The position numbers were made by a program, and so were the translations under genes. The notes beneath the pieces were generated by a model. The model had not been told where the DNA came from. It did not search any database and was given only the letters and a program-made list of their open reading frames with translations. Below are positions 48,880 through 58,554 of a stretch of DNA of 60,000 nucleotides, one piece after another. The stretch comes from Antedon mediterranea (Eukaryota > Echinodermata > Crinoidea > Comatulida > Antedonidae). Location of the stretch: assembly GCF_964355755.1 (NCBI RefSeq), contig NC_092672.1:312001-372000 (forward strand), read 5' to 3'. Position 1 is the first letter of the stretch, and each line of letters starts with the position of its first letter.

Positions 48880-49065
48880 GTGAATTTGGTGATGTATGTA
48901 GTGGTTACCTGAGAATGCCTGACAGTACAACTCGTAAAGTGGCAGTGAAAACACTTAAGCCAGGTGTTTCAGAAAGTGATAAGATTGACTTTCTCACAGA
49001 AGCATCCATTATGGGCCAGTTTGATCATCCTAATGTTATACGTCTCATGGGTGTTGTCACCAAAA
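48880..49065 (+). CDS. Eph: Eph receptor exon: kinase N-lobe
   Basis: A 186-bp exon encoding [40 protein letters not shown] and MGVVTK. It holds the rest of the glycine-rich loop, the ATP-anchoring Lys in VAVK, and the helix-C Glu in [11 protein letters not shown], so the N-lobe is intact and should be catalytically competent. Length and phases (1 in, 1 out) equal those I recall for the corresponding vertebrate Eph exon. Confidence 0.96.
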
Positions 49066-49094
49066 GTGAGTAATCTTTATGATTTTTATTATTA

Positions 49095-49245
49095 AGCTTT
49101 GTCTGCACTATCAAAAAAAAGTGTGATGTGCCCATATATGGTAGTGATATGCTTAAATATGGTAGTGATATGACATCATCATGTCCATATATGGGCACAT
49201 CACATTTTTGCTGTTACATAAAGTTTGAGAGTGTAGACAGAGCTT
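49095..49245. mobile_element. MITE family M, copy B (full, 151 bp) in an Eph intron
   Basis: Left end AGCTTTGTCTGCACTATCAA, right end reverse-complementing to AAAGCTCTGTCTACACTCTC. Flanked by TA (49093-49094 and 49246-49247), suggesting a Tc1/mariner-like target. The interior is nearly palindromic (GATGTGCCCATATATGG ... CCATATATGGGCACATC) around a short TATGGTAGTGATATG duplication. It occupies most of the 244-bp intron between two kinase exons. Confidence 0.85.
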
Positions 49246-49309
49246 TAGATAATCTACAATTTGTTTACTTTTTAAAATTGAATACATCATGTTATCACTT
49301 TTTTATTAG

Positions 49310-49371
49310 CTCGTCCAGCAATGATAATCACAGAGTTTATTAAAAATGGTGCTTTGGATCAGTATCTGAGG
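49310..49371 (+). CDS. Eph: Eph receptor exon: kinase hinge
   Basis: A 62-bp exon encoding (T)RPAMIITEFIKNGALDQYLR. IITEF includes the Thr gatekeeper seen in Eph kinases and the hinge, then NGALDQYL starts helix D. The length of 62 bp and phase 1-to-0 pattern match the vertebrate exon as I recall it. Acceptor TTTTATTAG, donor GTAAGT. Confidence 0.96.
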
Positions 49372-49547
49372 GTAAGTGTACACAACATTGTTCTATATTT
49401 TTGTTTTGTTGAACAGATGGTGATGGAGTTTTAATGTTTATTTCTTGTTAAATTGTAGTATAATGAAAGTAATAGATATTCATATATTCTAAACCAGAAC
49501 TGCTTGATTTATAGACATTGACAATAAGTTCTTGTTTGTTCAAAAAG

Positions 49548-49748
49548 GAAAATGATGGGCAGTTGACAATAACGCAACTTGTTCAGCTTCTACGGGGTAT
49601 AGCATCTGGCATGTGCTATCTTGCTGAGATGAACTTTGTACATCGGGATTTAGCTGCACGTAATATTCTTGTTGGTGAAAAACTTGTGTGTAAAGTCGCT
49701 GACTTTGGTTTGTCACGAAGCAAAGAGGAAGGAGCATATGAAACTAAG
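49548..49748 (+). CDS. Eph: Eph receptor exon: kinase catalytic and DFG loops
   Basis: Encodes [20 protein letters not shown], then [20 protein letters not shown] and [11 protein letters not shown]. The catalytic HRDLAARN loop (Asp base, Arg as in Tyr kinases) and the DFG Mg-binding motif are intact. GAYETK supplies the activation-loop tyrosine. Phase 0 in and 0 out. Donor AAG/GTCAGA is weak at position 3 but keeps the frame into the next exon; the open frame otherwise stops after about 10 more codons. Confidence 0.95.
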
Positions 49749-49869
49749 GTCAGAGTTCAATTACACTTTCAATCAAATCATTGAGTACATTCTTAACTAT
49801 TGTTACTTATACTGGTGCTAAAATTTATTTCTTCAATGTTTCCATATTATATTTACATTTCAATTTTAG

Positions 49870-50028
<159 letters not shown>

Positions 50029-50227
50029 TAGTAAATATATTTGTTTAAAATTGCATATTTAATAAGAAATAATTGTCACCATTTTTGTTTGCTATGTATT
50101 CCTATGTATTAGTTTCTGTATATCTGGAATATTTATATTCATATATAATAAATATATAGTATTAAAATATTCAAAAATTCAAAACCTTTAAATGACTATC
50201 TTTATCTATTTATAATTTGTTATTAAG

Positions 50228-50412
50228 GTTATTCAAGCAGTTGAGAAGGGGTATCGTCTGCCGCCACCTATGGATTGTCCTGAAGCCCTACATCAGCTTA
50301 TGCTGGATTGTTGGCAGAAAGATCGTCTGCATCGACCAACCTTTGCGACAATTGTCTCAATTTTAGAAAGAATGATTCGAATGCCTTCAACACTTTCAAC
50401 AAAGGCCAGAAG
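50228..50412 (+). CDS. Eph: Eph receptor exon: kinase C-lobe end
   Basis: Encodes [20 protein letters not shown], then [20 protein letters not shown] and [18 protein letters not shown]...RP.F is the conserved helix H-I motif ending the Tyr kinase domain. 185 bp, phase 0 in, phase 2 out. The acceptor TTATTAAG is pyrimidine-poor. Confidence 0.95.
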
Positions 50413-50555
50413 GTACATTTTATATAAGTGCTATGTATCTATAGGATTTATTTTCTGTAAATAAAAATAAAAAAATTAAAATATTTTATTGTATCTTCAA
50501 ATTTATATTAAAACACTATAACATTAAACACGCTTTATGACTATATTGTTTGCAG

Positions 50556-50811
50556 AGAAAGCCTTACACATGCAGCACCTCAGCTAAGTAAGATACAAAC
50601 TGTGGATGACTGGTTGGACAGTATCAAGATGAGCCGTTACAAAGAAAACTTTGCTGATGCAGGATACTTTAAACTCAATGAGATTGCGCACCTATCTCAC
50701 AGTGACCTTCCAAGGTTAGGGGTCACACTCGTAGGTCACCAGAAGAAGATAATGAAAGGTGCAGAAGTAATCCGGCTACATATAGACCAGATAGAAGAAA
50801 CATTAGTGTAG
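50556..50811 (+). CDS. Eph: Eph receptor last exon: linker, SAM domain, PDZ ligand, stop
   Basis: Phase 2 in. Encodes RESLTHAAPQLSKIQTVDDW, the SAM core WLDSIKMSRYKENFADAGY, LNEIAHLSHSDLPRLGVTLV and GHQKKIMKGAEVIRL, then ends IDQIEETLV with TAG at 50809-50811. The SAM tyrosine (MSRYKENF) conserved in Eph receptors is present. The final ETLV fits a class I PDZ ligand (Ser/Thr at -2, hydrophobic at 0); vertebrate Eph tails usually end in a Val-type PDZ ligand as well. The SAM domain lies in a single exon here, whereas I recall two exons in vertebrates. All 14 exons join to 720 codons plus stop. Confidence 0.96.
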
Positions 50812-53800
50812 CATAGTTAGTGTGTAAATTGGCATGATGGAGTGAGTGAGAGCATAAAAAAGGTTTGGTGCTTGAAAAAGTCCCAAATAGGTTAGCAGAA
50901 GGTTGTGTAGGCTATTATTGAATCAATAATTGGGCAAAAAGTTTGAAAACATACAACATGGAGGTATAAAAATTGTGTACCTCCATGATACAACATGGAC
51001 TAGAAATTGAATACACTTGTGTGTAAAACGTAAATGACAACAACAATATATCATGATACCAACCTATTGCAACCAAATGTTGTTAAGCATTACATACAGT
51101 TTGCCTTCTGTAGTATTATGTGTGTGTGTAAAGTTATGTCTGCACTATCAAACTTTATGCGACAATAAAATATGATGATGTGCCCATATATTGGATATGA
51201 TGATGCCATATCACTACCATATTTGGGCATATCACTACTATATTTGGGCATATCACGCTTTCTTGTTTGATAATGTAGACATAGCATAAGAATTGACAGT
51301 ATTGAGAGCAATGGAAGTAATGTCCATGTGCTAAACTATCCCACCAATTTATTAAATTCATTCCATATTATATAACAATATAAAAAAACATTAAATAAGT
51401 TACCTTTAAATAACAAAATACATTATATATTGTAAAACATTCAATTTTTGTTTTTAATTAATATTATATAAATAATATATTAATTATTAAAATTAATCAA
51501 TTATTAATATATTGTTAATTTGATATTTTTATTTTATTTACGACAGTAAGTCTTCTTATGCTAATTACTTACTTATTTACATACAATATGTCCTATTGGT
51601 ATATAAGCACTCTAGGCGTTGTTTACTGTTCTGATGATAAGAATAGTTTCTCGAAACATGTCACATTTACATTTTAAGGCAATTTGCCTTTTTATTAAAT
51701 GCCTCGTTATAGTCATCCTAACTAGTAAGTCTTCTGTATGTGAATTCAACACCAATGGGATAACATTGTATTTTGAAAGGTTATAATACAATGACATTTG
51801 AGATTATGTAAAATATGTACAGTGCTCTAAGACTACAAAGAATGTATTATGTTTCAAGTAATGTTCAGGGACCATGTTATATAATATTAATTTAATGAGT
51901 GGATATAGCACATTAATGTAAATAAAATCAGTTTTAAAATGCTATTATTATTTCCAATTGAAGACATATGAATGTTTTTATTTTATGTACATATATGTAA
52001 TGTACATAATAGTAATTACATTAATTGTGTATTTTAAAATTATACATGTTCAGGGATAATGTTCTTAATGTGTGCTGAAATAAGAATATTTTTTATTTAG
52101 GAACATTACGTTTATTTTTTGTTCTTATTTTAGTGTTAAGGTCATTAAAATGTGTATCTTATCCTTCCCTTTGATTAAAATAACAATATTGCTAATAGTG
52201 TTGAATTGGCAGTTTAATATACGCAACCTGCCATTTTTGTAATAATCTTTCTGAATCAGATCCAAATTATTATCTAAGATCTAATGCTGCTTTTCATGAA
52301 ATATTACATTTTTTACGTAAGTACAGCTCCTTAGCATGTACAGATAAGTGTAAAATAAAACGTGCAGGGCAGATTACTGTTTTAAAGATACATATAAACC
52401 CGGCCGTTCATAGTTAAATGTACCTTTAAAAAATTGTTGGAAACGCTAAAACTCAAACTTCAAACTTATTTTTAAAAATTCATTTTGCAACATTCATTTC
52501 TATAGTTAGGATCAACAGTGATTAAAATGGTAAAATGTTACATAACTTTTAAAATGTTTACCATTAATGTTTTTTCTTTTTTGCTGTTTGTACATAATGT
52601 AAACATAAATTATATTGTTTACTGCGCAAACCTGTACTGTTAACGCTATGCAAATGTGACTTGTCTAAGTACACCATGTGTTGTGAGTAAACACTGCGTA
52701 AATCCTAATCTACACAAATTCAAGTTTAGTTTTTCTCTGATCACAATTATAGTACTAAAATACTAGCGCCCAATTCTAAAAATTAATAACTAAATAAGCT
52801 AATATGTAGTTTAACAGAATCTAGAAATGTTTGGAAATGGAAATCATTTAGCTTCCTTCATGTGTTCAGTTGAAGAAATAATATTTTTCAAATCCTTTTC
52901 AAAACTTTCCAGTTCAGAATTCGTTCCTTTTATTTTGTCGAGTAAACTTGTACAAATAAATCTGAAATCCCATAAAACGTAACTATTAGAAATAAGGCGC
53001 ACATCTTTTATAGTATTAATTATTCAGTATATACAATATAAAACAAACATAAGCTGCAAATTAAATTAAATTGTGTTTTTTTAACAAAGCTTCATATTTA
53101 TATATTACATTAGTTCCTTGTTTTCATTTTCTCTGCCAAAGTTGTAATTGTACAGGACATCTAAACGAAAAAACAAACCATCCAAGTTCATTTCGGATAC
53201 AAGGCTAGAGATTAACTATTAAATCTATTAGACGTTTAGCAATGTCTAATAATAATTAATCTCACTTTAATTAAAAACTTTTAAGGCCGACATTTGTTGA
53301 GTTATTCTAATAATTTAGTTTGTTTGAAACAGTTAACTAGATAAAATTATCATAAAAGGGATCACAATAAGTTTTAAGTTCGTATTTTAGTGTCAGTATT
53401 ACGATATGAAAAGAACGTATTGTTTTAAAATGTATGTGTCTGTAAATAATTTGTGAAATCAATAAATATTATTGATTGTAAAAAGGATCAAAATGATGAC
53501 TTTCATGCGGGCTTACATTTATCGTTTACATTTATCGCATGCATAAAATGACTTTTCGACTCGACATCTAATTACAACAACTCGTCCACTGTATCAAATT
53601 ATACATATGATTCTTTTTAATTTATTATCATGTGATGCGGTAATTAACATTCCAAATTATTATAGGCGTACACAACCAAATACCGCGTGAATTTCTCTGC
53701 GTCGTGTATGTCACATCTGTTTCCTAAAACTATTTCACACTACTTTCTCTTTTAGTTGCTCTCTGTGAGATTTGTCAGATGTGTGCAATATAGAAGTATT

Positions 53801-54280
53801 ATGTCTTCATATATTATTAATTTTAAATTTTCCCGACGCCATATTTGTGTTTAAGGACTACTTTTCATTTCGATGTTGTCAAGTAAGATTGCGTTCATTA
53901 TCCGAAATCGTAGTTAAATATTGCAATTATCGTGTCATGACATTTCAATTACCCTATTGCCGTCTGTGCTCTGAGTGAAGTGAATACAAACAAAACAACG
54001 AATGTTGGTCGCCACCACGAATTAATAATGGACTTAAGGAATCACTTATAAACGCACGCTGCACCAGAGTACAAGGCCAGTATTAGCTATACGTCTTCTA
54101 TCAATTGACGACAAAATATTGTGGGTCTATTATTAATACTGTATAGTGCCAATTGAGGGCACATAATATTTTAATTTGACGTACTTTTAATGCGAGTAAA
54201 TTTACCAAATATTGAAGAACTAAGCGAGACGTCACGGTTTGTAATACAGCAACACCTTTGCATCGTAATCCTGGTTCAAG
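50812..54280. other. Eph 3' UTR and intergenic spacer
   Basis: No further coding exon was recognised before the next gene's signal peptide. Candidate AATAAA poly(A) signals on the + strand are at 51164-51169 (inside MITE copy C), 51921-51926 and 52354-52359; I cannot tell which is used. The region 51360-51540 is almost pure A/T. Frames at 51612-51797 (-) and 53772-53978 (+) show no domain. Confidence 0.5.
51131..51286. mobile_element. MITE family M, copy C (156 bp) in the Eph 3' flank
   Basis: Left end AAGTTATGTCTGCACTATCA, right end reverse-complementing to ATGCTATGTCTACATTATCA. TA flanks both sides (51129-51130 and 51287-51288). The interior has GATGTGCCCATATATTGG and two copies of CACTACCATATTTGGGCATA-like sequence. 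It lies 320 bp after the Eph stop, probably in the 3' UTR, and includes an AATAAA word. Confidence 0.85.
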
Positions 54281-54344
54281 ATGCTTGTGTGCCGACTTTG
54301 GTGGTTATTCTGCCTTTTCTGTTGCACTAACGCTGAGGATTCAG
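54281..54344 (+). CDS. Secreted propeller gene, exon 1: signal peptide
   Basis: ATG at 54281 opens MLVCRLWWLFCLFCCTNAED, a basic residue then a hydrophobic, Cys/Leu/Phe/Trp-rich core and a small-residue cleavage site near TNA. The exon ends TCA-G at the donor GTATTG in phase 1, matching the phase 1 start of exon 2. The ATG is preceded by TTCAAG with A at -3, a fair Kozak context. A longer overlapping frame from 54258 is in another phase and has no signal features. The protein should enter the secretory pathway. Confidence 0.78.
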
Positions 54345-54742
54345 GTATTGACATTTATTTTGAATTTTACTTTGAAAATATATTATGCAAACTATTGTAA
54401 CATATTTATCTTACTCTTCTTAATAGTTAATTTATGTTTCTTATTTAGACTTAGAGCAGAAAACTTACATAGATCGAATCAAAAACGGGATTTTTTTTTA
54501 TGTTAGTCCATCAATCGGCTTTCGATTTTGTTACGAGCTCAAATAGAATACGTTTGAGACGCCAAAATATTTTTCTTTTTATTCTTATATTCTTATTTCT
54601 TAATATTAAGTCAAAACTCCGTCTATCTAGACATCACCCAGTAGAACTAATATTAGCGGACATACGAGGTTTACTGCCGTACAGTATTGTACATTGTGTC
54701 TCGAATTATTAGAACTCACTATTTTGTTTCTAATACGTTTAG

Positions 54743-54976
54743 GTTATATGGTTCTTGCTACAGAACGGGACTACAACCGAATACTGTACTCGTGCTTAGA
54801 AACCGAGGACCAGCCTCTTAACATTAGTAGCAATGTTATTAACGTTCCTCAATATCCCATTGGACTAGCTTACGACCAAGTTACCAATTCAATATATTTT
54901 TCAAGCGCGACATATTCTAGAATATATCGGAGGAATCTGCTTGTGGAACAGCTCAACGATATTGACTCTTCTGAGT
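54743..54976 (+). CDS. Secreted propeller gene, exon 2: propeller blades 1-2
   Basis: Acceptor TACGTTTAG, donor GTGAGT, phase 1-1, 234 bp. It encodes GYMVLATERDYNRILYSCLE, then PQYPIGLAYDQVTNSIYFSS and TYSRIYRRNL. The second part aligns with the LDL-receptor class B (YWTD) repeat pattern G.A.D...N.IY.....S.I.R..L, with YFSS in place of YWTD. The first part resembles the opening strand of LRP propellers (LL.A....I). I infer two blades of a six-bladed beta-propeller. An NIS sequon (LNISS) is a possible glycosylation site. Confidence 0.85.
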
Positions 54977-55712
54977 GTGAGTTACTTGTTCACTTTTTTT
55001 TTAAATTAATTTATCAATTTACTTACCGGTATGCTAGCTAATTTGAATTGGCTACAACTTGTTACAACTTTTGGGTCACTTAATATTATGGACACGAATA
55101 ATATCTGCAAAAGTTATTCACTTCCATAGAAAAAAACGAACAAAAGAATGATTTCACTTATAAAAAAACATTAAAAACATTTTCTGCTTTAAATTACAGT
55201 TTTTCGGGTTATTTTTTTTTTTGCTGATCCAATTTTTGGTCAAAGTGAATAACTATTATGTGACATTAAAATGGCATATTCAACCACATTGTTTGAGGGG
55301 AACAATCTTTTAAGCATTTAAAAAATTCATCGGGTAAAGGTAAAAAGAACCTTTTTTTAATCGTTCAGCTTTTTTTAGATAGGAATTTCATTCGCTATCT
55401 GAAAGGTTTTTTCTATTTGGAGCCAATGACTACGGTACCGAAAAACGTTCACTTGTGCTTACTTGTATAGTAAAACATTTGCATGACAGAAGGTCGGTCC
55501 TTGTTGTACAGTACGTTGGGTTCCTTCTAGAGTGTTGGTAATAAGACCTACAGATAACAGTTAGGGGGTAAATGGCAAAATCAGCACTGTGGTCATATTA
55601 CAAGAGTTGTCAAAACATTATAGACTATCGGTATCTCATAAAACTCCTAAAGTAGGAAGCCTTTTGCAATTTTTCCCTGATCGATAAGTAATTATTGCAT
55701 TGTTTTCCGCAG

Positions 55713-55875
55713 GTGCATCTTCAATGGATATTGATGACGTACAACGTAATCTCTACTACTTTGGGTATACTACAAAACAATTGCAGGTTTACCGAATAAA
55801 AACAGGGGTACACCAAACATTGATTACACTTAGTCAGCTTAAAGTATCTGACCTACAGTTCGATCGTCAAACAGG
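55713..55875 (+). CDS. Secreted propeller gene, exon 3: propeller blade 3
   Basis: Phase 1 in, phase 2 out. Acceptor TTTTCCGCAG, donor GTAAGT. Encodes SSMDIDDVQRNLYYFGYTTK, then LQVYRIKTGVHQTLI and KVSDLQFDRQTG. The pattern MD.D...RNLYYF....K...YRI.TG matches a YWTD-type blade (YYFG for YWTD). The exon ends at DRQTG, where blade 4 starts. Confidence 0.88.
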
Positions 55876-56042
55876 GTAAGTATTTGCCACTTTCTCGATG
55901 GAAGTATGTCGCTTAATGTATGTAAATTTGTATACTGCTTTGTTACCGGACTACATAATATGCGAAAGAAAAGAATAGCTGTATTGGCACAGATCATAAC
56001 ATTTTCTCTTGTATGTATTCATTTTTTATTGTACTTTCATAG

Positions 56043-56158
56043 GTACCTTTTTATGGCTGACCCAATGGATGGCTTATCACGTTTTAAAATCTCAACTTCA
56101 AAATATGATACTTTATTTTCAAGTAGAGGCGTAACTGGCTTGGGCTTGGGGTTAGATG
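56043..56158 (+). CDS. Secreted propeller gene, exon 4: propeller blade 4
   Basis: 116 bp, phase 2 in, phase 1 out. Encodes GYLFMADPMDGLSRFKISTS, YDTLFSSRGV, TGLGLGLDG. YLFMAD replaces LYWTD, and the following DG..RF..S is the usual continuation. Acceptor TTTCATAG, donor GTAAGA. Confidence 0.86.
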
Positions 56159-56465
56159 GTAAGATAACAACATTATGGTAGGCCTACATTTATCTTACTC
56201 ATGCATGGTCATTTTACATGGTGAAATGCGTAAATTCATATAAGTACAGTATTTCGTAAACGGATTAAGTACAACAACTTATGTCTATTAACCATAAATT
56301 ATCAATATCTAATCGTGAATATATTTAACAACTATAAAAGTAGCATAGCATCCTCCACCGTATACCGTACCAACACAATAATTAACGATCATATTAATTA
56401 TTTTTAAAGTTTGGAACACAATAAATCGTTTTGTATCTTGCATTGTTCGTTTTATTGTACTTTAA

Positions 56466-56637
56466 TGTCTAAATTGTTGGAGGCATCTTTAATGTTTACT
56501 TGTCTAAATTGTTGGAGGCATCTTTAATGTTTACTTGTCTAAATTGTTGGAGGCATCTTTAATGTTTACTTGTCTAAATTGTTGGAGGCATCTTTAATGT
56601 TTACTTGTCTAAATTGTTGGAGCCATCTTTATAAGTT
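56466..56637. repeat. 35-bp minisatellite, 5 copies
   Basis: Unit TGTCTAAATTGTTGGAGGCA followed by TCTTTAATGTTTACT, starting at 56466, 56501, 56536, 56571 and 56606; the last copy has GGAGCC and diverges at its end. Confidence 0.94.
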
Positions 56638-56783
56638 TGAATTTATGTGACTTGCCCCAATAGCCTACTTATGAAACGCCATATGTGCCAAAATATTTAT
56701 ATGTTTACTAATATTAACTCCGTCTGGAACTCAGACTAGTTCATGTAGGACTATACTTTGATTTTAATTAATAATACATGTAG

Positions 56784-57083
56784 GAGGTCGACTCTATGGC
56801 ACCGATGATGTCAGCCAGGACGATGTCAGCCAGGACGATAACGTATTTTATTATGATACTTCTGTCTGGGCACCGAGGAACGTCATTCTGGATGATACCC
56901 AGCTCAATGAGCTAACCAATCCAATAGATGTGATTGTAATTGGTCAATACATTTATGTCCGTGCGCATGCTCATGATCATCTTATTCGAGCGGATCTTAA
57001 CGGAAATTTTCCACAGACCAATTATGGAGCAATTATAAAAACCTCAAACGAGGGAAAGTACGAAAGCCTCGTTGTGGTTAAAT
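56784..57083 (+). CDS. Secreted propeller gene, exon 5: propeller blades 5-6
   Basis: 300 bp, phase 1-1. Encodes GGRLYGTDD, an acidic direct repeat DDVSQDDVSQDDN, VFYYDTSVW, LTNPIDVIVIGQYIYVRAHA, DHLIRADLNG, and ends YESLVVVK. LYGTD and YIYVR are the motif strands of blades 5 and 6. The acidic repeat comes from an in-frame 15-bp duplication (GATGTCAGCCAGGAC twice, near 56804-56834), placed in a loop. The acidic stretch could bind Ca2+, which is only a guess. Confidence 0.86.
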
Positions 57084-57326
57084 GTAAGCGGGTTTTGTTT
57101 TATTATTAGGCCTACGTAACTCGAAGTTTATTTTGAGAGGACACTCACTTTAAAAAACAAAATAGTTACAATATTGTTTATTATCTCTGTAAAATATGTA
57201 GGTCTAGTTTTCAGTGGATTTATGTAACTCTCCCCCCCCCCCCCGATGAGTTTGTGATGTTGTGTGGATTATTTGATATCTGAAACACTTACACTATCTG
57301 TTTTTATATTTTGTAAATTTATACAG

Positions 57327-57454
57327 TGGATCCTGCTCTCAGGATTTGTCAAGAAAACCAAGTTACGAATAGTAGGTCACAATCTCATCCATTCCGTCCA
57401 CAGTTGATACGAATAGAAAATGATCACAAACTTCTTCACGTCAAGTATGAATAA
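57327..57454 (+). CDS. Secreted propeller gene, exon 6: closing strand and short C-terminus
   Basis: Phase 1 in (acceptor TTTATACAG). Joined to exon 5 it reads YESLVVVKLDPALRICQENQ, similar to the strand that closes LRP propellers (I.V.HPL.Q....N.C). Reading on gives VTNSRSQSHPFRPQLIRIEN and a TAA at 57452-57454, for a 334-residue product. An internal donor GTAGGT at 57372, in phase 1, would instead splice VTN into the Ser/Thr-rich exons downstream, which are all phase 1. I cannot decide between the forms; both may exist. Confidence 0.7.
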
Positions 57455-57550
57455 GTAGGCCTACATTCCCAATGAGCTTCTTTCTCTCTACTAAGTACGA
57501 ATATTGCAATTTTATATCAGGCAATCCACTGATAAATATGTTTCGTCTAG

Positions 57551-57619
57551 GTCCAACTTTTGTGTATACGTCCAAATCGGTGCCTACCTCGGACACTCCG
57601 CTAAACAGTCCAACACAAG
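57551..57619 (+). CDS. Ser/Thr-rich repeat exon S1 of the propeller gene
   Basis: Acceptor TTCGTCTAG, donor GTACAG, phase 1-1, 69 bp. Encodes GPTFVYTSKSVPTSDTPLNS then PTQ, a Ser/Thr/Pro-rich, mucin-like linker likely O-glycosylated. Its start (GPTF.YTS) and end (TQ-G/GTAC) match exon S3, so it belongs to a duplicated exon family. Link to the propeller gene rests on phase and proximity. Confidence 0.6.
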
Positions 57620-57791
57620 GTACAGTATGCCTTATTAAAACAAATACAATATTTATTAGTTGTGGTAGAATCCTACTACAGTGCTAGGAAGGTATAAACA
57701 TGTACTATTATATCTTTCTGGTAGTAGGCCCACTTATGCATTTGACTTTCTCTCTATCTCTCCACTACGCCACCCTAAACTCACTGTATAG

Positions 57792-57851
57792 GTTCAACTG
57801 CGTACTAATCATCAGAATCAATGGTAATTCCGAGAACTATCGCAACACAAG
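57792..57851 (+). pseudogene. Ser/Thr-rich repeat exon S2, with in-frame stop
   Basis: Homologous to S1 and S3, with acceptor ACTGTATAG and donor GTACGA intact. In the phase of its neighbours it reads STAY and then TAA. Compared with S3 it lacks one codon (TTT) and the ACA codon has become TAA. If spliced in, it would truncate the protein; it is either skipped, a decayed exon, or a poison exon. Confidence 0.6.
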
Positions 57852-57974
57852 GTACGACACAATACATAAAAGCTAGCGGCATTATTCCTTACCAAAGCTA
57901 TTATAATAGATCATTTTAATACAGTTTCAAAGTAAATCTTGGTATTAATAGCTCTTCTCTCTCACTTGGTATAG

Positions 57975-58037
57975 GTCCAACTTTTGCGTACACATCATTA
58001 GAATCAATGGTAACTTCGAGAACTAGCACAACACAAG
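57975..58037 (+). CDS. Ser/Thr-rich repeat exon S3 of the propeller gene
   Basis: Acceptor TTGGTATAG, donor GTACGA, phase 1-1, 63 bp. Encodes GPTFAYTSLESMVTSRTSTT Q. Upstream and downstream intron sequence also resembles that around S2, so the duplicated unit includes exon and intron. Confidence 0.6.
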
Positions 58038-58350
58038 GTACGACACAATACCAGTTATACAAGTATTAGGTACTTAAGTACTATTTGACTTTAAATATAG
58101 GCATGACGGAATTACCTTATTCCTCCAAAGGCTATAGATCATATTAATATTACAGTTTATAAGCTATGGATAAACGATTGAATACTGTTGGCGCACCCGT
58201 CGACAGGAGAGGAGATGGAAGTTGCTGTATGTGTACATCTGATCCACCGCAGACCTTTAAGCATAATTATTCCAAAGGATAATCTATTTATAAATACTTT
58301 TGTCTCTTTCTCTCTGGTATTATATCCAACTTGTGTGTACACATCATCAG

Positions 58351-58427
58351 ACTCAATGGTAACTTCGAGAACTAGCACAACACAGAGTACGTCACAGAGT
58401 ACGTCACATTGTACCAGTTACGCTTAG
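58351..58427 (+). CDS. Possible terminal Ser/Thr-rich exon S4
   Basis: This copy of the exon has lost the ancestral acceptor (TATAG became TATAT near 58323), but an AG at 58349-58350 (CATCATCAG) keeps phase 1. From there it reads DSMVTSRTSTTQSTSQSTSH then CTSYA and TAG (58425-58427). The donor region became a short Ser/Thr coding repeat (AGTACGTCACAG twice). An AATAAA at 58521-58526 follows the stop by about 94 bp, supporting a 3' end here. With S2 skipped, exons 1-5, the 45-bp form of exon 6, S1, S3 and S4 join into 376 codons. Confidence 0.45.
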
Positions 58428-58554
58428 GACTTAAGAGCCATTGTCTGTAAAAATCAAAGATTTGGTGGCAGATGTAAAAATATGGATTTCTCTCAATTTT
58501 TTACCATGAATAGACATTTCAATAAAAAGCATATCTACAACATTCATTTTAATT

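Larger units (their letters stand above)
54345..57326 (+). other. Introns of the propeller gene
   Basis: Introns lie at 54345-54742, 54977-55712, 55876-56042, 56159-56783 and 57084-57326, all GT-AG. The fourth holds a 35-bp minisatellite (56466-56637) and the last a run of about 15 C near 57231-57244. Nothing else was recognised. Confidence 0.75.

Noticed and set aside
49540-49737. Minus-strand frame opposite the catalytic-loop exon
   Set aside because: Shadow of the coding exon on the other strand.
53772-53978. 68-codon frame before the propeller gene
   Set aside because: No domain, no splice context, and mixed low-complexity composition; possibly 5' flank only.
54258-54506. 82-codon frame overlapping the signal-peptide exon
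   Set aside because: It is in a different phase, has no domain, and does not continue into the phase of the next exon; the ATG at 54281 gives a proper signal peptide and splice phase.
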